64,000 nucleotides of DNA, taken from NCBI RefSeq assembly GCF_000939975.1, contig NZ_LK391969.1:526581-590580 (forward strand), given 5' to 3'. Shown here piece after piece: positions 19,169-27,916 of this stretch. The DNA is from Pseudomonas saudimassiliensis (GTDB taxonomy: Bacteria; Pseudomonadota; Gammaproteobacteria; Pseudomonadales; Pseudomonadaceae). The translations under genes and the position numbers were made by a program. The notes under the pieces are model-generated. The model was not told where the DNA came from. It saw only the letters and a list, made by a program, of their open reading frames with translations, and made no database searches. Every line of letters starts with the position of its first letter. The first letter of the stretch is position 1.

Positions 19169-19374
19169 GTTATTAGTGTCCTGTTCATTCAGCACAGTGC
19201 CAAGCCTACGCCGTTGTGAACAATCGACCAAGCCCACCCGCCGGCGAAACCCCACCGAGCCGCCCAGGCGCCCGGTTTTGCCAACTGACTCACAACCCTG
19301 CCTCCTTGTGGCGGCCTTCATTTCCCTGCTCTGCTATAACGGCCACTTTGTTTCGTCAGACAAAGGGAAACAGG

Positions 19375-21393
19375 ATGTTCGCCCCGGCCAATACCGCCCA
19401 CTTCACCCTCGCCCTCCCGGACAAGGGCGTGCACGGCCTGATCCACAGCGTCGCCCAGGGCGAATCCGGCAAACGCCTGACCCGCTACCGCATCACCCTG
19501 GTCCCGCGCCTGGCCTACCTGCAGCACGCCACCAACCAGCGCATCTTCCAGCACCGCACCGTACCGCAGATCATCACCGAGGTGCTCAAGGGCCACGGTA
19601 TCTTTACTGACAGCTTCCGCTTCCAGCTGCGTGACGAAGGCCGGGAGCGGGTCTATTGCACCCAGTACGATGAAACCGACCTGCACTTCATTCAGCGCCT
19701 GTGCGAAGAAGAAGGTATCCACTACCACTTCCAGCACAGCCCCGAGGGACATCAACTGGTATTCGGCGAAGACCAGACCGTCTTCCCCAAACTGACCCCC
19801 ACCCGCTTCAACCAGGGCAGCGGCATGGTCGCCGACGAGCCGGTCATCAAGCGCTTCAACCTGCGCCTGCAAACCCGCCCCAGTCACCTCAGCCGCCGCG
19901 ACTACAACTTCGAAAAACCGCGCCTGCTGATGGAAAGCCAGGCCCACACCGACGCCCTGCCTGTTCTGGAGGACTACGACTACCCCGGCCACTTCATGGA
20001 CCGCGCCCGCGGCAACCACCTGGCCACCCGACACCTCGAAGCCCACCGCACCGACTACCGCCTGGCCCAGGGGTACAGTGACCAGCCGATATTGGTGAGC
20101 GGATATTTCTTGGCACTGACCGAACATCCCCGAGCAGACTGGAATGACCTCTGGTTATTAACCTCCGTCAAACACGAGGGCAAACAGCCACAGGTATTAG
20201 AAGAATCGATCACAGACGCCGACGCTGCAGGGCTGCACACACAAGCCCCCTCTCCCCTTGTGGGACAAGCGCAGCGCAGAACAGCCGAAGGCTGGCCCGA
20301 AGGGCGAGCCCCGGAGGGGCGAGTAATGGGCTGGGGAGAGGGGGAAACCCACAACCTCTTCACCCAAGGCTACCGCAACACCTTCACCGCCACCCCCTGG
20401 GACGTCATCCATCGCCCCCAACCCAAGCACCCCAAACACTCCATCAACGGCACCCAAACGGCCGTCGTCACCGGCCCAGACAACGAAGAAATCCACTGCG
20501 ACGAATACGGCCGCGTCAAAGTCCAATTTCACTGGGACCGCCACGGCCAAGCCAACGACAAAACCAGTTGCTGGCTCAGAGTCGCCAGCAACTGGGCCGG
20601 CGACCGCTACGGCGGCATCACCATCCCGCGGGTCGGCATGGAAGTCCTGGTCAGCTTCCTCGAAGGTGACCCAGACCAGCCGCTCATCACCGGCTGCCTC
20701 TACCACAAGACGCATCAAGTCCCATATAGCCTGCCGGAACACAAAACCCGCAGCGTCTTCAAAACCCTCAGCAGCCCCGGTGGCGAAGGCTTCAACGAGC
20801 TGCGCATCGAAGACAAGGCCGGTGAAGAACAGATCTTCATCCACGCCCAGCGCGACTGGGACCAGAACATCCAGCACGACCAGCACATTCGCGTGGGCCA
20901 CGAACGCCACGACCGCGTCGAAGCCAACAGCTACACCGAGTTCCTGGCCGAGGAGCACCGCACCACCCATGCCGACCGCAAAACTGAGCTCAAGGCCGAT
21001 GACCACCTGACCATCGCGGGCAACCAGCACGTCAAGCTAGGTGTCGCCCACCTCCTGGCCGCCGGCCGCGAAATCCACCTGAAGGCCGGCCAGAAAATGG
21101 TCATCGAAGCCGGTATGGAAATCACCCTCAAAGCTGGCGGCAGTTTTATCAAGATCGACCCCAGCGGTATAACCCTGGTGGGCCCACAGGTGCGAATCAA
21201 TTCGGGTGGCAGTCCGGGTACTGGCTCTGGCAGCGCGCCGATCCTCCCGGGGGCCGTCCGGGCAGCTGATACGGATCTCGCCGGTGAGGTACTGGCCCCG
21301 CTGCCCAGAACACTGAACGAGTCCGGCATTACACCGCTGTGTGGAAAGCAGGCCGGTGGCGCTTGCAGTCGTGGAGATTGCCCATGCCGATAG
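19375..21393 (+). CDS. vgrG: Type VI secretion spike protein VgrG, internally shortened N-terminus
   Basis: 672 residues from ATG 19375 (MFAPANTAHFTL, the usual start of this Pseudomonas VgrG class). VgrG trimers cap the Hcp tube and carry effectors. A gp27-like module (to about 330), a gp5 OB fold (EIHCDEYGRVKVQFHWDR, IPRVGMEVLVSFLEGDPDQP) and a beta-helix (to about 620) are present. Two oddities: TLALPD runs directly into KGVHGLIHSVAQG, omitting about 60 residues expected there, and a 33-codon segment (291-323) is the translation of an inserted repeat. The tail ends with four Cys (CGKQAGGACSRGDCPC). No other T6SS structural gene is in the window, so it is an orphan vgrG. Confidence 0.9.
   Translation: MFAPANTAHFTLALPDKGVHGLIHSVAQGESGKRLTRYRITLVPRLAYLQHATNQRIFQHRTVPQIITEVLKGHGIFTDSFRFQLRDEGRERVYCTQYDETDLHFIQRLCEEEGIHYHFQHSPEGHQLVFGEDQTVFPKLTPTRFNQGSGMVADEPVIKRFNLRLQTRPSHLSRRDYNFEKPRLLMESQAHTDALPVLEDYDYPGHFMDRARGNHLATRHLEAHRTDYRLAQGYSDQPILVSGYFLALTEHPRADWNDLWLLTSVKHEGKQPQVLEESITDADAAGLHTQAPSPLVGQAQRRTAEGWPEGRAPEGRVMGWGEGETHNLFTQGYRNTFTATPWDVIHRPQPKHPKHSINGTQTAVVTGPDNEEIHCDEYGRVKVQFHWDRHGQANDKTSCWLRVASNWAGDRYGGITIPRVGMEVLVSFLEGDPDQPLITGCLYHKTHQVPYSLPEHKTRSVFKTLSSPGGEGFNELRIEDKAGEEQIFIHAQRDWDQNIQHDQHIRVGHERHDRVEANSYTEFLAEEHRTTHADRKTELKADDHLTIAGNQHVKLGVAHLLAAGREIHLKAGQKMVIEAGMEITLKAGGSFIKIDPSGITLVGPQVRINSGGSPGTGSGSAPILPGAVRAADTDLAGEVLAPLPRTLNESGITPLCGKQAGGACSRGDCPCR
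20246..20344. repeat. 99-bp element with 12-bp perfect terminal inverted repeats, inside vgrG
   Basis: CCCCCTCTCCCC (20246-20257) and GGGGAGAGGGGG (20333-20344) are perfect inverted repeats bounding 99 bp. The interior has further GC-rich inverted segments (GCCCGAAGGGC, GCCCCGGAGGGGC). Ninety-nine bases is 33 codons, so the vgrG frame is kept and the insert is translated as a low-complexity Pro/Gly/Arg linker just before HNLFTQGYRNTF, which is contiguous with the preceding domain in relatives. I found no target duplication and no second copy in this window. Most like a REP/MITE-type element. Confidence 0.65.
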
Positions 21394-22280
21394 ACGCCAT
21401 CGAGTCGCTGCTGCGCCGCCCCCGCATCCGCCTTGAGGAGCTGCTCTGCCCAGCGGACCAATCCCTGTGCTTCATCATTGACCAAAGCCGCCAACCCGAG
21501 GCGCTGCGGCGCCTGTATGGCCTCGGCCAACCACTGGAGCAGCAGAACCTGTTCCTGGGTACCGAGTTTTCAGCACTGGCTGACAAGGGCCCCATCTGGG
21601 TCAGCGCTCCGGAAACAACCGAACTGCAAGCACTCGCCGCCGAGCTTTGCCTGCAACGCAACGCAGGTATCTGCCTGCTGACAGGCAATGTGCAGCAGGC
21701 CATCGCCCATGCGCGCTGGCTGCTGAAGGCGAACGACGGCTCCGGTGGCCAGAGCCTGCTCAGCTACTACCGCCCCAGTCTCTGGGCGGCTCTGGTCACC
21801 GCCGAAACCCCGTCGGCCCAGTTGATGGGACCATGGACAAGCGTCTTCAGCCCGGCCCCACGGCATTTTGGCGCCGCTGATGGCGACTGGCTCGCCTGGC
21901 CTGGTACTGAGGCGCGGCCCTCCCCGCGCGCTCCCGACGGGCATTTTCATCTGCCGCCTGCGGCCGCTGCACGCAATCGCACCCTCGGATGGCTGTACTG
22001 GCTGGATGATGAATATGAAACCTTCGGCGCGCCGGCACCTGAGTCGCTGCCGCCCATGATCGACAACCTCGCGGTGCTGGCCCGACATCGCATCCACCAG
22101 GCACGCCACCTGCGCACGGTGGCAGACCTGGTAACCGGTCCGCCGCTAGAGGGTAGACCCGAGGCCATGGCCATATTGGCCAGCGAGCTGCTGGCCCACC
22201 AGAAAACGGATCAATTACAAACACTGGCAACCCGTGCCCCGCTACGTGAACAGGACCACCGATACCATCATGGAACTTGA
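21384..22280 (+). CDS. DUF4123 T6SS effector adaptor (Tap-1/TEC type)
   Basis: 298 residues from ATG 21384, which follows GGAG by about 7 bp and overlaps the vgrG stop codon. The N-terminal half (LCFIIDQSRQPEALRRLYGL...FLGTEFSALADKGPIWVSA) is the DUF4123 fold. Such proteins are chaperone/adaptors that load one cognate effector on the VgrG tip and are encoded between them, exactly the arrangement here. Its 3' end overlaps the LysM effector gene by 11 bp, indicating tight co-translation. Confidence 0.85.
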   Translation: MPIDAIESLLRRPRIRLEELLCPADQSLCFIIDQSRQPEALRRLYGLGQPLEQQNLFLGTEFSALADKGPIWVSAPETTELQALAAELCLQRNAGICLLTGNVQQAIAHARWLLKANDGSGGQSLLSYYRPSLWAALVTAETPSAQLMGPWTSVFSPAPRHFGAADGDWLAWPGTEARPSPRAPDGHFHLPPAAAARNRTLGWLYWLDDEYETFGAPAPESLPPMIDNLAVLARHRIHQARHLRTVADLVTGPPLEGRPEAMAILASELLAHQKTDQLQTLATRAPLREQDHRYHHGT

Positions 22281-25200
22281 TAACTACCGCGTCGTTACGG
22301 GCGACACCTTAGGCGATATCGCTCAACTGCACGGCACCACCGTGGCGCAGCTGCTGCAACTCAACCCCTTCATCCGCGACGCGAACTACATCCAGGCCGG
22401 CTGGAATCTCAGCGTACCCCGGCAGGCCGCAGCGCCGGCCGCGGTCGAACCCACGCCACCGAAGGCAGAAGCACCCGCTTCAGAAACAGCACTACTGGAA
22501 CTCGGCCCCGAGGCGCCCGTTGCAGACAGTTGCGATGTCACCTTCGATGAGAACGCCCCCGCCTGCGACAGCCGATTTGCCGGGATACTGTACGCCACCC
22601 AGGAGCGGCAGTTCTGGCTGTTGCCCGAGCCGGCACTTGACGCGATCAGCGAAGCGACCTCAACCCTGGCGAACCGGATTTCACCGGACAAGCCCGCCCG
22701 CGAGCGCCAGCAGGGGCTAGACGAAAGCGGCTTACTGGAATACTTCCTGCAGCCGAAGCTGACCAACTTCCTTAGCGGGGAGGACCTTGAGCGGGCGCTG
22801 CACATCGAAGATCAGGTTCCCGATATCGACAATTGGTACTACTGGTGGTCGCTCAAGGCCCAGGATCTCGAGCTGCCGCGCAACCCCTTTGATCGGCCAC
22901 ATATGCGCCACCCCTTCTCGGAAGAAAACCGGGAGCATAACCGCCAGGGGGAGGCCCACATCCGCCAGGCTAGATCCCGCCAGGCCGAGATGGAATCGCT
23001 GCACCGCGAGCGAGCCGAGCTACAACAGCTACACGAGGAATGGGCAGCCCTGCAGCAAAAGGCCTTGGCGGTGGCCAGAAGCGAGGGTTATACCTACGAG
23101 AACGGTGCTCTGTTCTCACCGGACGCCCTCGAAGCTCGCAGGCGGGTCCAGCGCTACCTGCAAGAACGCGAGCAGGTGATGCGCAGAGGCTTGAATGGGG
23201 ACGTCATCGCCGAGATCCTGGCCAAAGGCAAAGCACTGGAGCAGGAGTCACGCCTCTGTCTGCAGGCCTGTAACGGCCAACTGGGCAAGTTGAACCGGTG
23301 GCGGATGTATGATCTGCCCAAGCTCGCGGTCTATCAGGACTACATCGACTCGATCCTGGAGGTGGCTGATTATGGTCTGGCTGTGCCTGAATATGCCCTG
23401 ACCCCCAACCCCAGCGAGGGGCTTGCTGCCGGGGAGCGCGCGTTGCAGGTCTATCTGCAAGCACAGAACCATCAGGCCGCCGTCACCGCACGGCTGCAGA
23501 AGAAATACCAGGACTGGGTCAGAGCCACCGGCACCAATGCCCCAGCACCCGCTGGGCTGGTCGATGCCGAGCAGCGGGAATGGGAGCAACTGCAGGAATT
23601 GCTCGACGCCCTGCACAAGCAAGCCCAGGACAACCTGAAAGCCAGCCCGATCCGCCGCCACCTGCTCTGGGATCCCGAACAGTTCACCCCACGCCCGGTC
23701 GAGCGGCTGGTGCGGGGCGACTTCCCGCTGCGGGAAGCGAGCCTGCCCGGCGCCGGTAACAAGATTGTCGAGGCGCTCAGCCTGTTTGATCTGAGCAACA
23801 TCGGCCAGCACCTGAAAGCCAACGCCAAGGAGGTCGTGGATGACCTGGGCAAAGCGATCCGGCGCATTCCGGTCAATGACAAGGGCAACTTCAGCACGAC
23901 CACCAGCCTCTTTCAGCAATGGCTGGAAAGTCATGGCGCCATCGCCATCGATGACCAGGCGGGTAACTGGTTTGATAAGCACGGCTGGTTCGACGTCGAA
24001 CAATTCCATAAGCATCTGCAGGCGCGCTCGATCACCGTAGCCCAGCTGGAGGATGCGGGTGCACGCCAGGCCTGGGGCAAGAACCTGCGCCAGATGCTGT
24101 TTCGCGCAGATATACGCGACAACATGCGCATCTTCGATCCCAGCCCGTCCGCGCAACTGGTACGCTGCCTCACTCCGCCACAGGACTCACTGCATAACGG
24201 CGTGACCATGACCGGCCCGACGCTCAGCCTCGCCGGTGGGCTGCAAACCTCGGTCCAGGCCAATATCGGCATCGACCTGGCGCAGGGCGTGGTCGAACTT
24301 TTCAGTATCGACCTGCCCTCCCGCGCTGAGGCCAAGGACCTGATGCTGAGCTACCTGAACCACAGCGGCGAGCAGGTCCAGTTCAGCCTCGGTCGCTACT
24401 CGATGCACCTCAGCGCCCTGGCCTGGGGGTATGCCGGTGCAGCGATGCTGCTGTCTGCCGGTATCAGCCTCGCGCCGAACCACCCCGCCTGGGGCAAGCC
24501 TGGCCTGACGGCAGAAGAGCGGGCCCGACGACGAGGCGCCGCCATGAAGGATCGCATCGACATCCGGAATGGGGCCAATGCAGAGTTCAGCGTGTTTGCC
24601 GGCATCCAGGCGGGGGTCTCCCTGACCGGCGCTCTCAACTGGGCCCCGCCAACGCATATTGCAGCCCTGCGCACCCTCCCCGCCGGCAGACCCGGAGCAC
24701 ACGCCAGCAGCCCGGACAATCACTGGCTCAGCCTGGCCAGCCTAAACGCTGGCGTAGCCGCAGCGGTGGGCGTGGGCGCCACCGCCCAGATCAACCTGTC
24801 CCTGACCGGCGGCCAACTGGTCATGACCATGAAAGCCTCGCTGGTGGCAGGTCCCGGCATCAAAGGTGAATACAGCTTCGCGATCAGCTACGCCGGCGTC
24901 ATCGATCTGATCAACCTCTTCCGCCGCGAACTGCACCGCAACCACGGCAAACCCCTGGAATGGGTAACCGACGACGCAGCCAGCTTCATGTCCAAACTCA
25001 TCGCCCTCGGTGCCAACGGTCTGAACGTACCGATGGTTTACCTGATGGGGGTGGATACCATCATGTCCTTGTATGAAGCGCTGACCGATGGGGCGCGGGG
25101 TGGGCCGATTGCCTACGCGATAGTTAACTACCCAAATCCTGCCGAGCTGGCCCAGTGGTTTGTCGAAGCAACACCGGCTGCGCTGGGGCCGATGCTGATG

Positions 25201-25650
25201 ACACTGACGGCAGCGCCGCGGAGCTTCAGCGTGACGAGCACAACCGTTACGCAAGAAAATCGTGTGCGCCGTGAACAGGAGGAGATATCCCGAACTCAAT
25301 GCCATGAGCTCCAGCAGCGCGCTATTGGGCAAATCCTCGAATGGATCACAGCTGCTGCACGAACCTCGGAAATCAACCTTGTACACGCTCAGCACCAATT
25401 TGCCCAAGCTTGTTTTTCCATGAACCGCTTTGGTGTTCCAGAACCAAACTTATCGCAAACTTATCGAAGCAATAGAATGAAACTGGACCTCTTTATGACC
25501 GCAATGCGCGGCTCAATAATACCTGGGGTAAAAAGAGTGCAAGAGCGTTACAACTCTAATATCTCTATACTTCTCGCCAAACATGACTCGATGCATGAAT
25601 ACAACCCAGACGACAATCATTTTTGGGCGAGAGGTATAGGCCCATTTTAA
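22270..25650 (+). CDS. LysM-domain protein, probable T6SS effector
   Basis: 1126 residues from ATG 22270; a GTG twelve codons earlier is possible. One LysM domain (about 5-50, YRVVTGDTLGDIAQLHG...IQAGWNLSVP) should bind peptidoglycan. Long charged helical, partly coiled-coil stretches occupy about 210-460. From about 700 the protein is Gly/Ala-rich with several hydrophobic segments (about 713-735, 824-850, 870-890, 905-925, 968-983), suggesting a membrane-inserting region. Residues about 990-1126 are charged and come from AT-richer DNA. Position behind vgrG-DUF4123 makes it the cargo effector. I cannot name a toxin family; membrane or pore action is inference. Confidence 0.75.
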   Translation: MELDNYRVVTGDTLGDIAQLHGTTVAQLLQLNPFIRDANYIQAGWNLSVPRQAAAPAAVEPTPPKAEAPASETALLELGPEAPVADSCDVTFDENAPACDSRFAGILYATQERQFWLLPEPALDAISEATSTLANRISPDKPARERQQGLDESGLLEYFLQPKLTNFLSGEDLERALHIEDQVPDIDNWYYWWSLKAQDLELPRNPFDRPHMRHPFSEENREHNRQGEAHIRQARSRQAEMESLHRERAELQQLHEEWAALQQKALAVARSEGYTYENGALFSPDALEARRRVQRYLQEREQVMRRGLNGDVIAEILAKGKALEQESRLCLQACNGQLGKLNRWRMYDLPKLAVYQDYIDSILEVADYGLAVPEYALTPNPSEGLAAGERALQVYLQAQNHQAAVTARLQKKYQDWVRATGTNAPAPAGLVDAEQREWEQLQELLDALHKQAQDNLKASPIRRHLLWDPEQFTPRPVERLVRGDFPLREASLPGAGNKIVEALSLFDLSNIGQHLKANAKEVVDDLGKAIRRIPVNDKGNFSTTTSLFQQWLESHGAIAIDDQAGNWFDKHGWFDVEQFHKHLQARSITVAQLEDAGARQAWGKNLRQMLFRADIRDNMRIFDPSPSAQLVRCLTPPQDSLHNGVTMTGPTLSLAGGLQTSVQANIGIDLAQGVVELFSIDLPSRAEAKDLMLSYLNHSGEQVQFSLGRYSMHLSALAWGYAGAAMLLSAGISLAPNHPAWGKPGLTAEERARRRGAAMKDRIDIRNGANAEFSVFAGIQAGVSLTGALNWAPPTHIAALRTLPAGRPGAHASSPDNHWLSLASLNAGVAAAVGVGATAQINLSLTGGQLVMTMKASLVAGPGIKGEYSFAISYAGVIDLINLFRRELHRNHGKPLEWVTDDAASFMSKLIALGANGLNVPMVYLMGVDTIMSLYEALTDGARGGPIAYAIVNYPNPAELAQWFVEATPAALGPMLMTLTAAPRSFSVTSTTVTQENRVRREQEEISRTQCHELQQRAIGQILEWITAAARTSEINLVHAQHQFAQACFSMNRFGVPEPNLSQTYRSNRMKLDLFMTAMRGSIIPGVKRVQERYNSNISILLAKHDSMHEYNPDDNHFWARGIGPF

Positions 25651-25738
25651 CCTATAACGCCAACCACGGAACTGACGCAGCTATTAGTTTGATAACTGAG
25701 ATCTACTTTTAACTGACATGAGATATGGGGCTCTGAAC

Positions 25739-26716
25739 ATGCAGACCATCACCTGCGCTATTCTCACATTTTGCGCTGCTTTATGGACGAGTTATCTTCC
25801 AGCCTTAGAGCTTACTCCAGCACAGCAAACCGCAAAGGAACGTGGCATTGCTCTTTTCAACCAGTTTCGTGTTGGCGGCTCGTATTTACTTATTGCTGCC
25901 GAAGCGGGGGATGCCGACGCACAATATTATCTGGGTGAGGAGATAAGAACGCTCAATCGTTTTATCACACGCGAATCCCAGAAGTGGCTGGAAGCCGCTG
26001 CCAACCAAGGCCATATCTACGCCATGATCCGGCTGGGCCGCAGTGGCAATGACCTTTGCGCCGTGATGGGCAATTGCCCCAGCGGCAGCAAATCTCCGGG
26101 CGACTGGTTGCGGCACGCATACCGGGTTGCCCTGCCTTTAGCTGAGCAGGGTGATCCCGAAGCGATGTTTTTGATGTACAAGATTACACTTGACACCGAC
26201 TGGCGAGCCAAAGCAGCAGAGGCTGGCCATGCCTTCGCTCAGTATGGTGAAGCTATTTCCATTAAACAGGGCCGCGGGTTTTATTTATTTGGTAACCGGA
26301 AAAAAGCCGTCGAGAAATGGTTCAAAGCGTCTGCGGAAGGCGGCTACCCGCTAAGCATGCAATATTATCAGGAGATACTAGCCGAGAGAGATGATTGGGA
26401 AGGTGTGCGCTATTGGCAGCAGAAGGCAGCAGAAACAGGGCATGCTGAAAGCATCTATACCTTAGGCGCTTATTTATCTCATGAGCCGGAAGGTGCCGGG
26501 CATGAACTGGATCTAGTCAAAGGATATGGCTTAATTTCGCTGCTTCTGGATCTGGACGGTGGCGGTGGAATGTTGACCACGGCGAAGGAAACTCTGCCCC
26601 TCGTTGCCGCAAAAATGACACCCGAACAAATCGAACAAGCACTGGCGTTCGCCGAGGAATGGAAAGCCACCCATCCCCCCGTCTCCTATTTCCCAGACAA
26701 GCTCAGTATTTACTGA
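25739..26716 (+). CDS. Periplasmic Sel1-repeat protein, probable immunity partner
   Basis: 325 residues from ATG 25739 (GGGG 8-12 bp upstream); a start at 25718 would spoil the signal peptide. A Sec signal peptide (ILTFCAALWTSYLPALE) is followed by about six Sel1-like/TPR units, recognisable as AAEAGDADAQYYLG, AANQGHIYAMIRLG, LAEQGDPEAMF, AAEAGHAFAQYG, SAEGGYPLSMQYY and AAETGHAESIYTLG. Sel1 proteins are common T6SS immunity proteins. It sits 88 bp after the effector on the same strand and shares its AT-rich codon use, which supports acquisition as a pair. A periplasmic location implies the effector acts at the periplasm or membrane. Confidence 0.7.
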   Translation: MQTITCAILTFCAALWTSYLPALELTPAQQTAKERGIALFNQFRVGGSYLLIAAEAGDADAQYYLGEEIRTLNRFITRESQKWLEAAANQGHIYAMIRLGRSGNDLCAVMGNCPSGSKSPGDWLRHAYRVALPLAEQGDPEAMFLMYKITLDTDWRAKAAEAGHAFAQYGEAISIKQGRGFYLFGNRKKAVEKWFKASAEGGYPLSMQYYQEILAERDDWEGVRYWQQKAAETGHAESIYTLGAYLSHEPEGAGHELDLVKGYGLISLLLDLDGGGGMLTTAKETLPLVAAKMTPEQIEQALAFAEEWKATHPPVSYFPDKLSIY

Positions 26717-26809
26717 ACGCTATATCACGTGCCTCGCTGGTCGGCTGCGGTACGGGAAGACCTGACTGAGCACAATGCGCCATGCAGGTGCACGGGTGGG
26801 CTTGATTGA

Positions 26810-26837
26810 TTGCCTCTGCAGCGGCGGCCTCTATACT
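26810..26837 (+). promoter_or_regulatory. Promoter of the CurA-type reductase gene
   Basis: TTGCCT (26810-26815) and TATACT (26832-26837) are separated by 16 bp, about 36 bp before the start codon. This gives the reductase its own promoter downstream of the AT-rich immunity gene and marks the right edge of the T6SS module. Confidence 0.5.
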
Positions 26838-26873
26838 GGTGCTTCAGTTATCAGTTAGAACCGGGGGAATCAC

Positions 26874-27908
26874 ATGCCGCAATCCGCCACTATCAACCGT
26901 CAGATTCTGCTCGCTTCGCGCCCTGTGGGCGCGCCCGTGCCGGATAATTTCAAGCTGGTCGAGTCGGCCGTCCCCTCCCCTGGCCAGGGCCAGATGCTGT
27001 TGCGCAACTTGTGGATGTCGCTGGACCCCTACATGCGCGGGCGCATGAGTGACGCCAAGTCATACGCCGAGCCGGTGGCGGTAGGTGATGTCATGCCCTG
27101 CGGGGCGGTGAGCCGGGTTATGGAATCCAATGTCGAGGGTTTTGCCGCTGGGGATCTGGTGATGTGCTACACCGCCGGTTGGCAGGACTACAGCCTGTCC
27201 GACGGCAGCATGATATTCAAGCTGGATCCCAACATGGCCGAGCCGTCGCAGGCGCTCGGTGTGCTGGGTATGCCCGGTTTCACCGGTTACATGGGGCTGC
27301 TGGATATTGGCCAGCCCAAGCCTGGCGAAACGGTTGTAGTGGCCGCAGCGACTGGCCCGGTCGGCAGCGTGGTCGGCCAGGTGGCCAAGCTCAAGGGCTG
27401 CCGCGTGGTGGGTATCGCTGGCGGGCCGGACAAGTGCGCCTATGCGGTGGATGAACTGGGCTTTGATGCCTGCCTGGATCATAAGCTCGACAGCCTGCCC
27501 GATGACCTGGCCAACGCCTGTCCGGACGGCATCGACATCTATTTCGAGAACGTCGGCGGCAAGGTCTTCGATGCGGTCATGCCGCTGCTCAATCCCCATT
27601 CCCGGGTGCCGGTATGTGGCCTGATCGCCCAGTACAATGCCACCGAACTGCCGCCTGGCCCGGACCGGCTGCCGCAACTGATGCGGCTGATGCTCAGCCA
27701 GCGCATCCGTATGCAGGCCTTCATCATCTTCGATAACTATGGCCCGCATTATCCCGAGTTCCTGCAGACGATGACGCCCTGGGTGGCCGAGGGCAAAGTG
27801 AAGGTCAAGGAGCACCGGGTAGAGGAGTTGGAGAACGCGCCCCAGGCCTTCATTGGCATGCTCGAAGGGCAGAACTTTGGCAAAATGGTGGTCAAGATCG
27901 CTGACTGA
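26874..27908 (+). CDS. NADP-dependent medium-chain oxidoreductase (CurA/PTGR-like)
   Basis: 344 residues of the zinc-free MDR family that reduces alpha,beta-unsaturated ketones/aldehydes with NADPH (leukotriene B4 dehydrogenase, YncB/CurA). Landmarks are [30 protein letters not shown], the nucleotide loop [13 protein letters not shown] and [13 protein letters not shown]. It lacks the zinc ligands of alcohol dehydrogenases. It has a GGGGGA ribosome-binding site and its own promoter. It lies 8 bp upstream of ybaK, so the two are probably co-transcribed. The physiological substrate is unknown. Confidence 0.9.
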   Translation: MPQSATINRQILLASRPVGAPVPDNFKLVESAVPSPGQGQMLLRNLWMSLDPYMRGRMSDAKSYAEPVAVGDVMPCGAVSRVMESNVEGFAAGDLVMCYTAGWQDYSLSDGSMIFKLDPNMAEPSQALGVLGMPGFTGYMGLLDIGQPKPGETVVVAAATGPVGSVVGQVAKLKGCRVVGIAGGPDKCAYAVDELGFDACLDHKLDSLPDDLANACPDGIDIYFENVGGKVFDAVMPLLNPHSRVPVCGLIAQYNATELPPGPDRLPQLMRLMLSQRIRMQAFIIFDNYGPHYPEFLQTMTPWVAEGKVKVKEHRVEELENAPQAFIGMLEGQNFGKMVVKIAD

Positions 27909-27916
27909 GACCGCCC

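Noticed and set aside
20197..21030. Minus-strand Val/Ala/Asp-rich frame opposite vgrG
   Set aside because: Complement of VgrG codons; its regular VxVxV look comes from the opposite strand's GAC/CAC codons.
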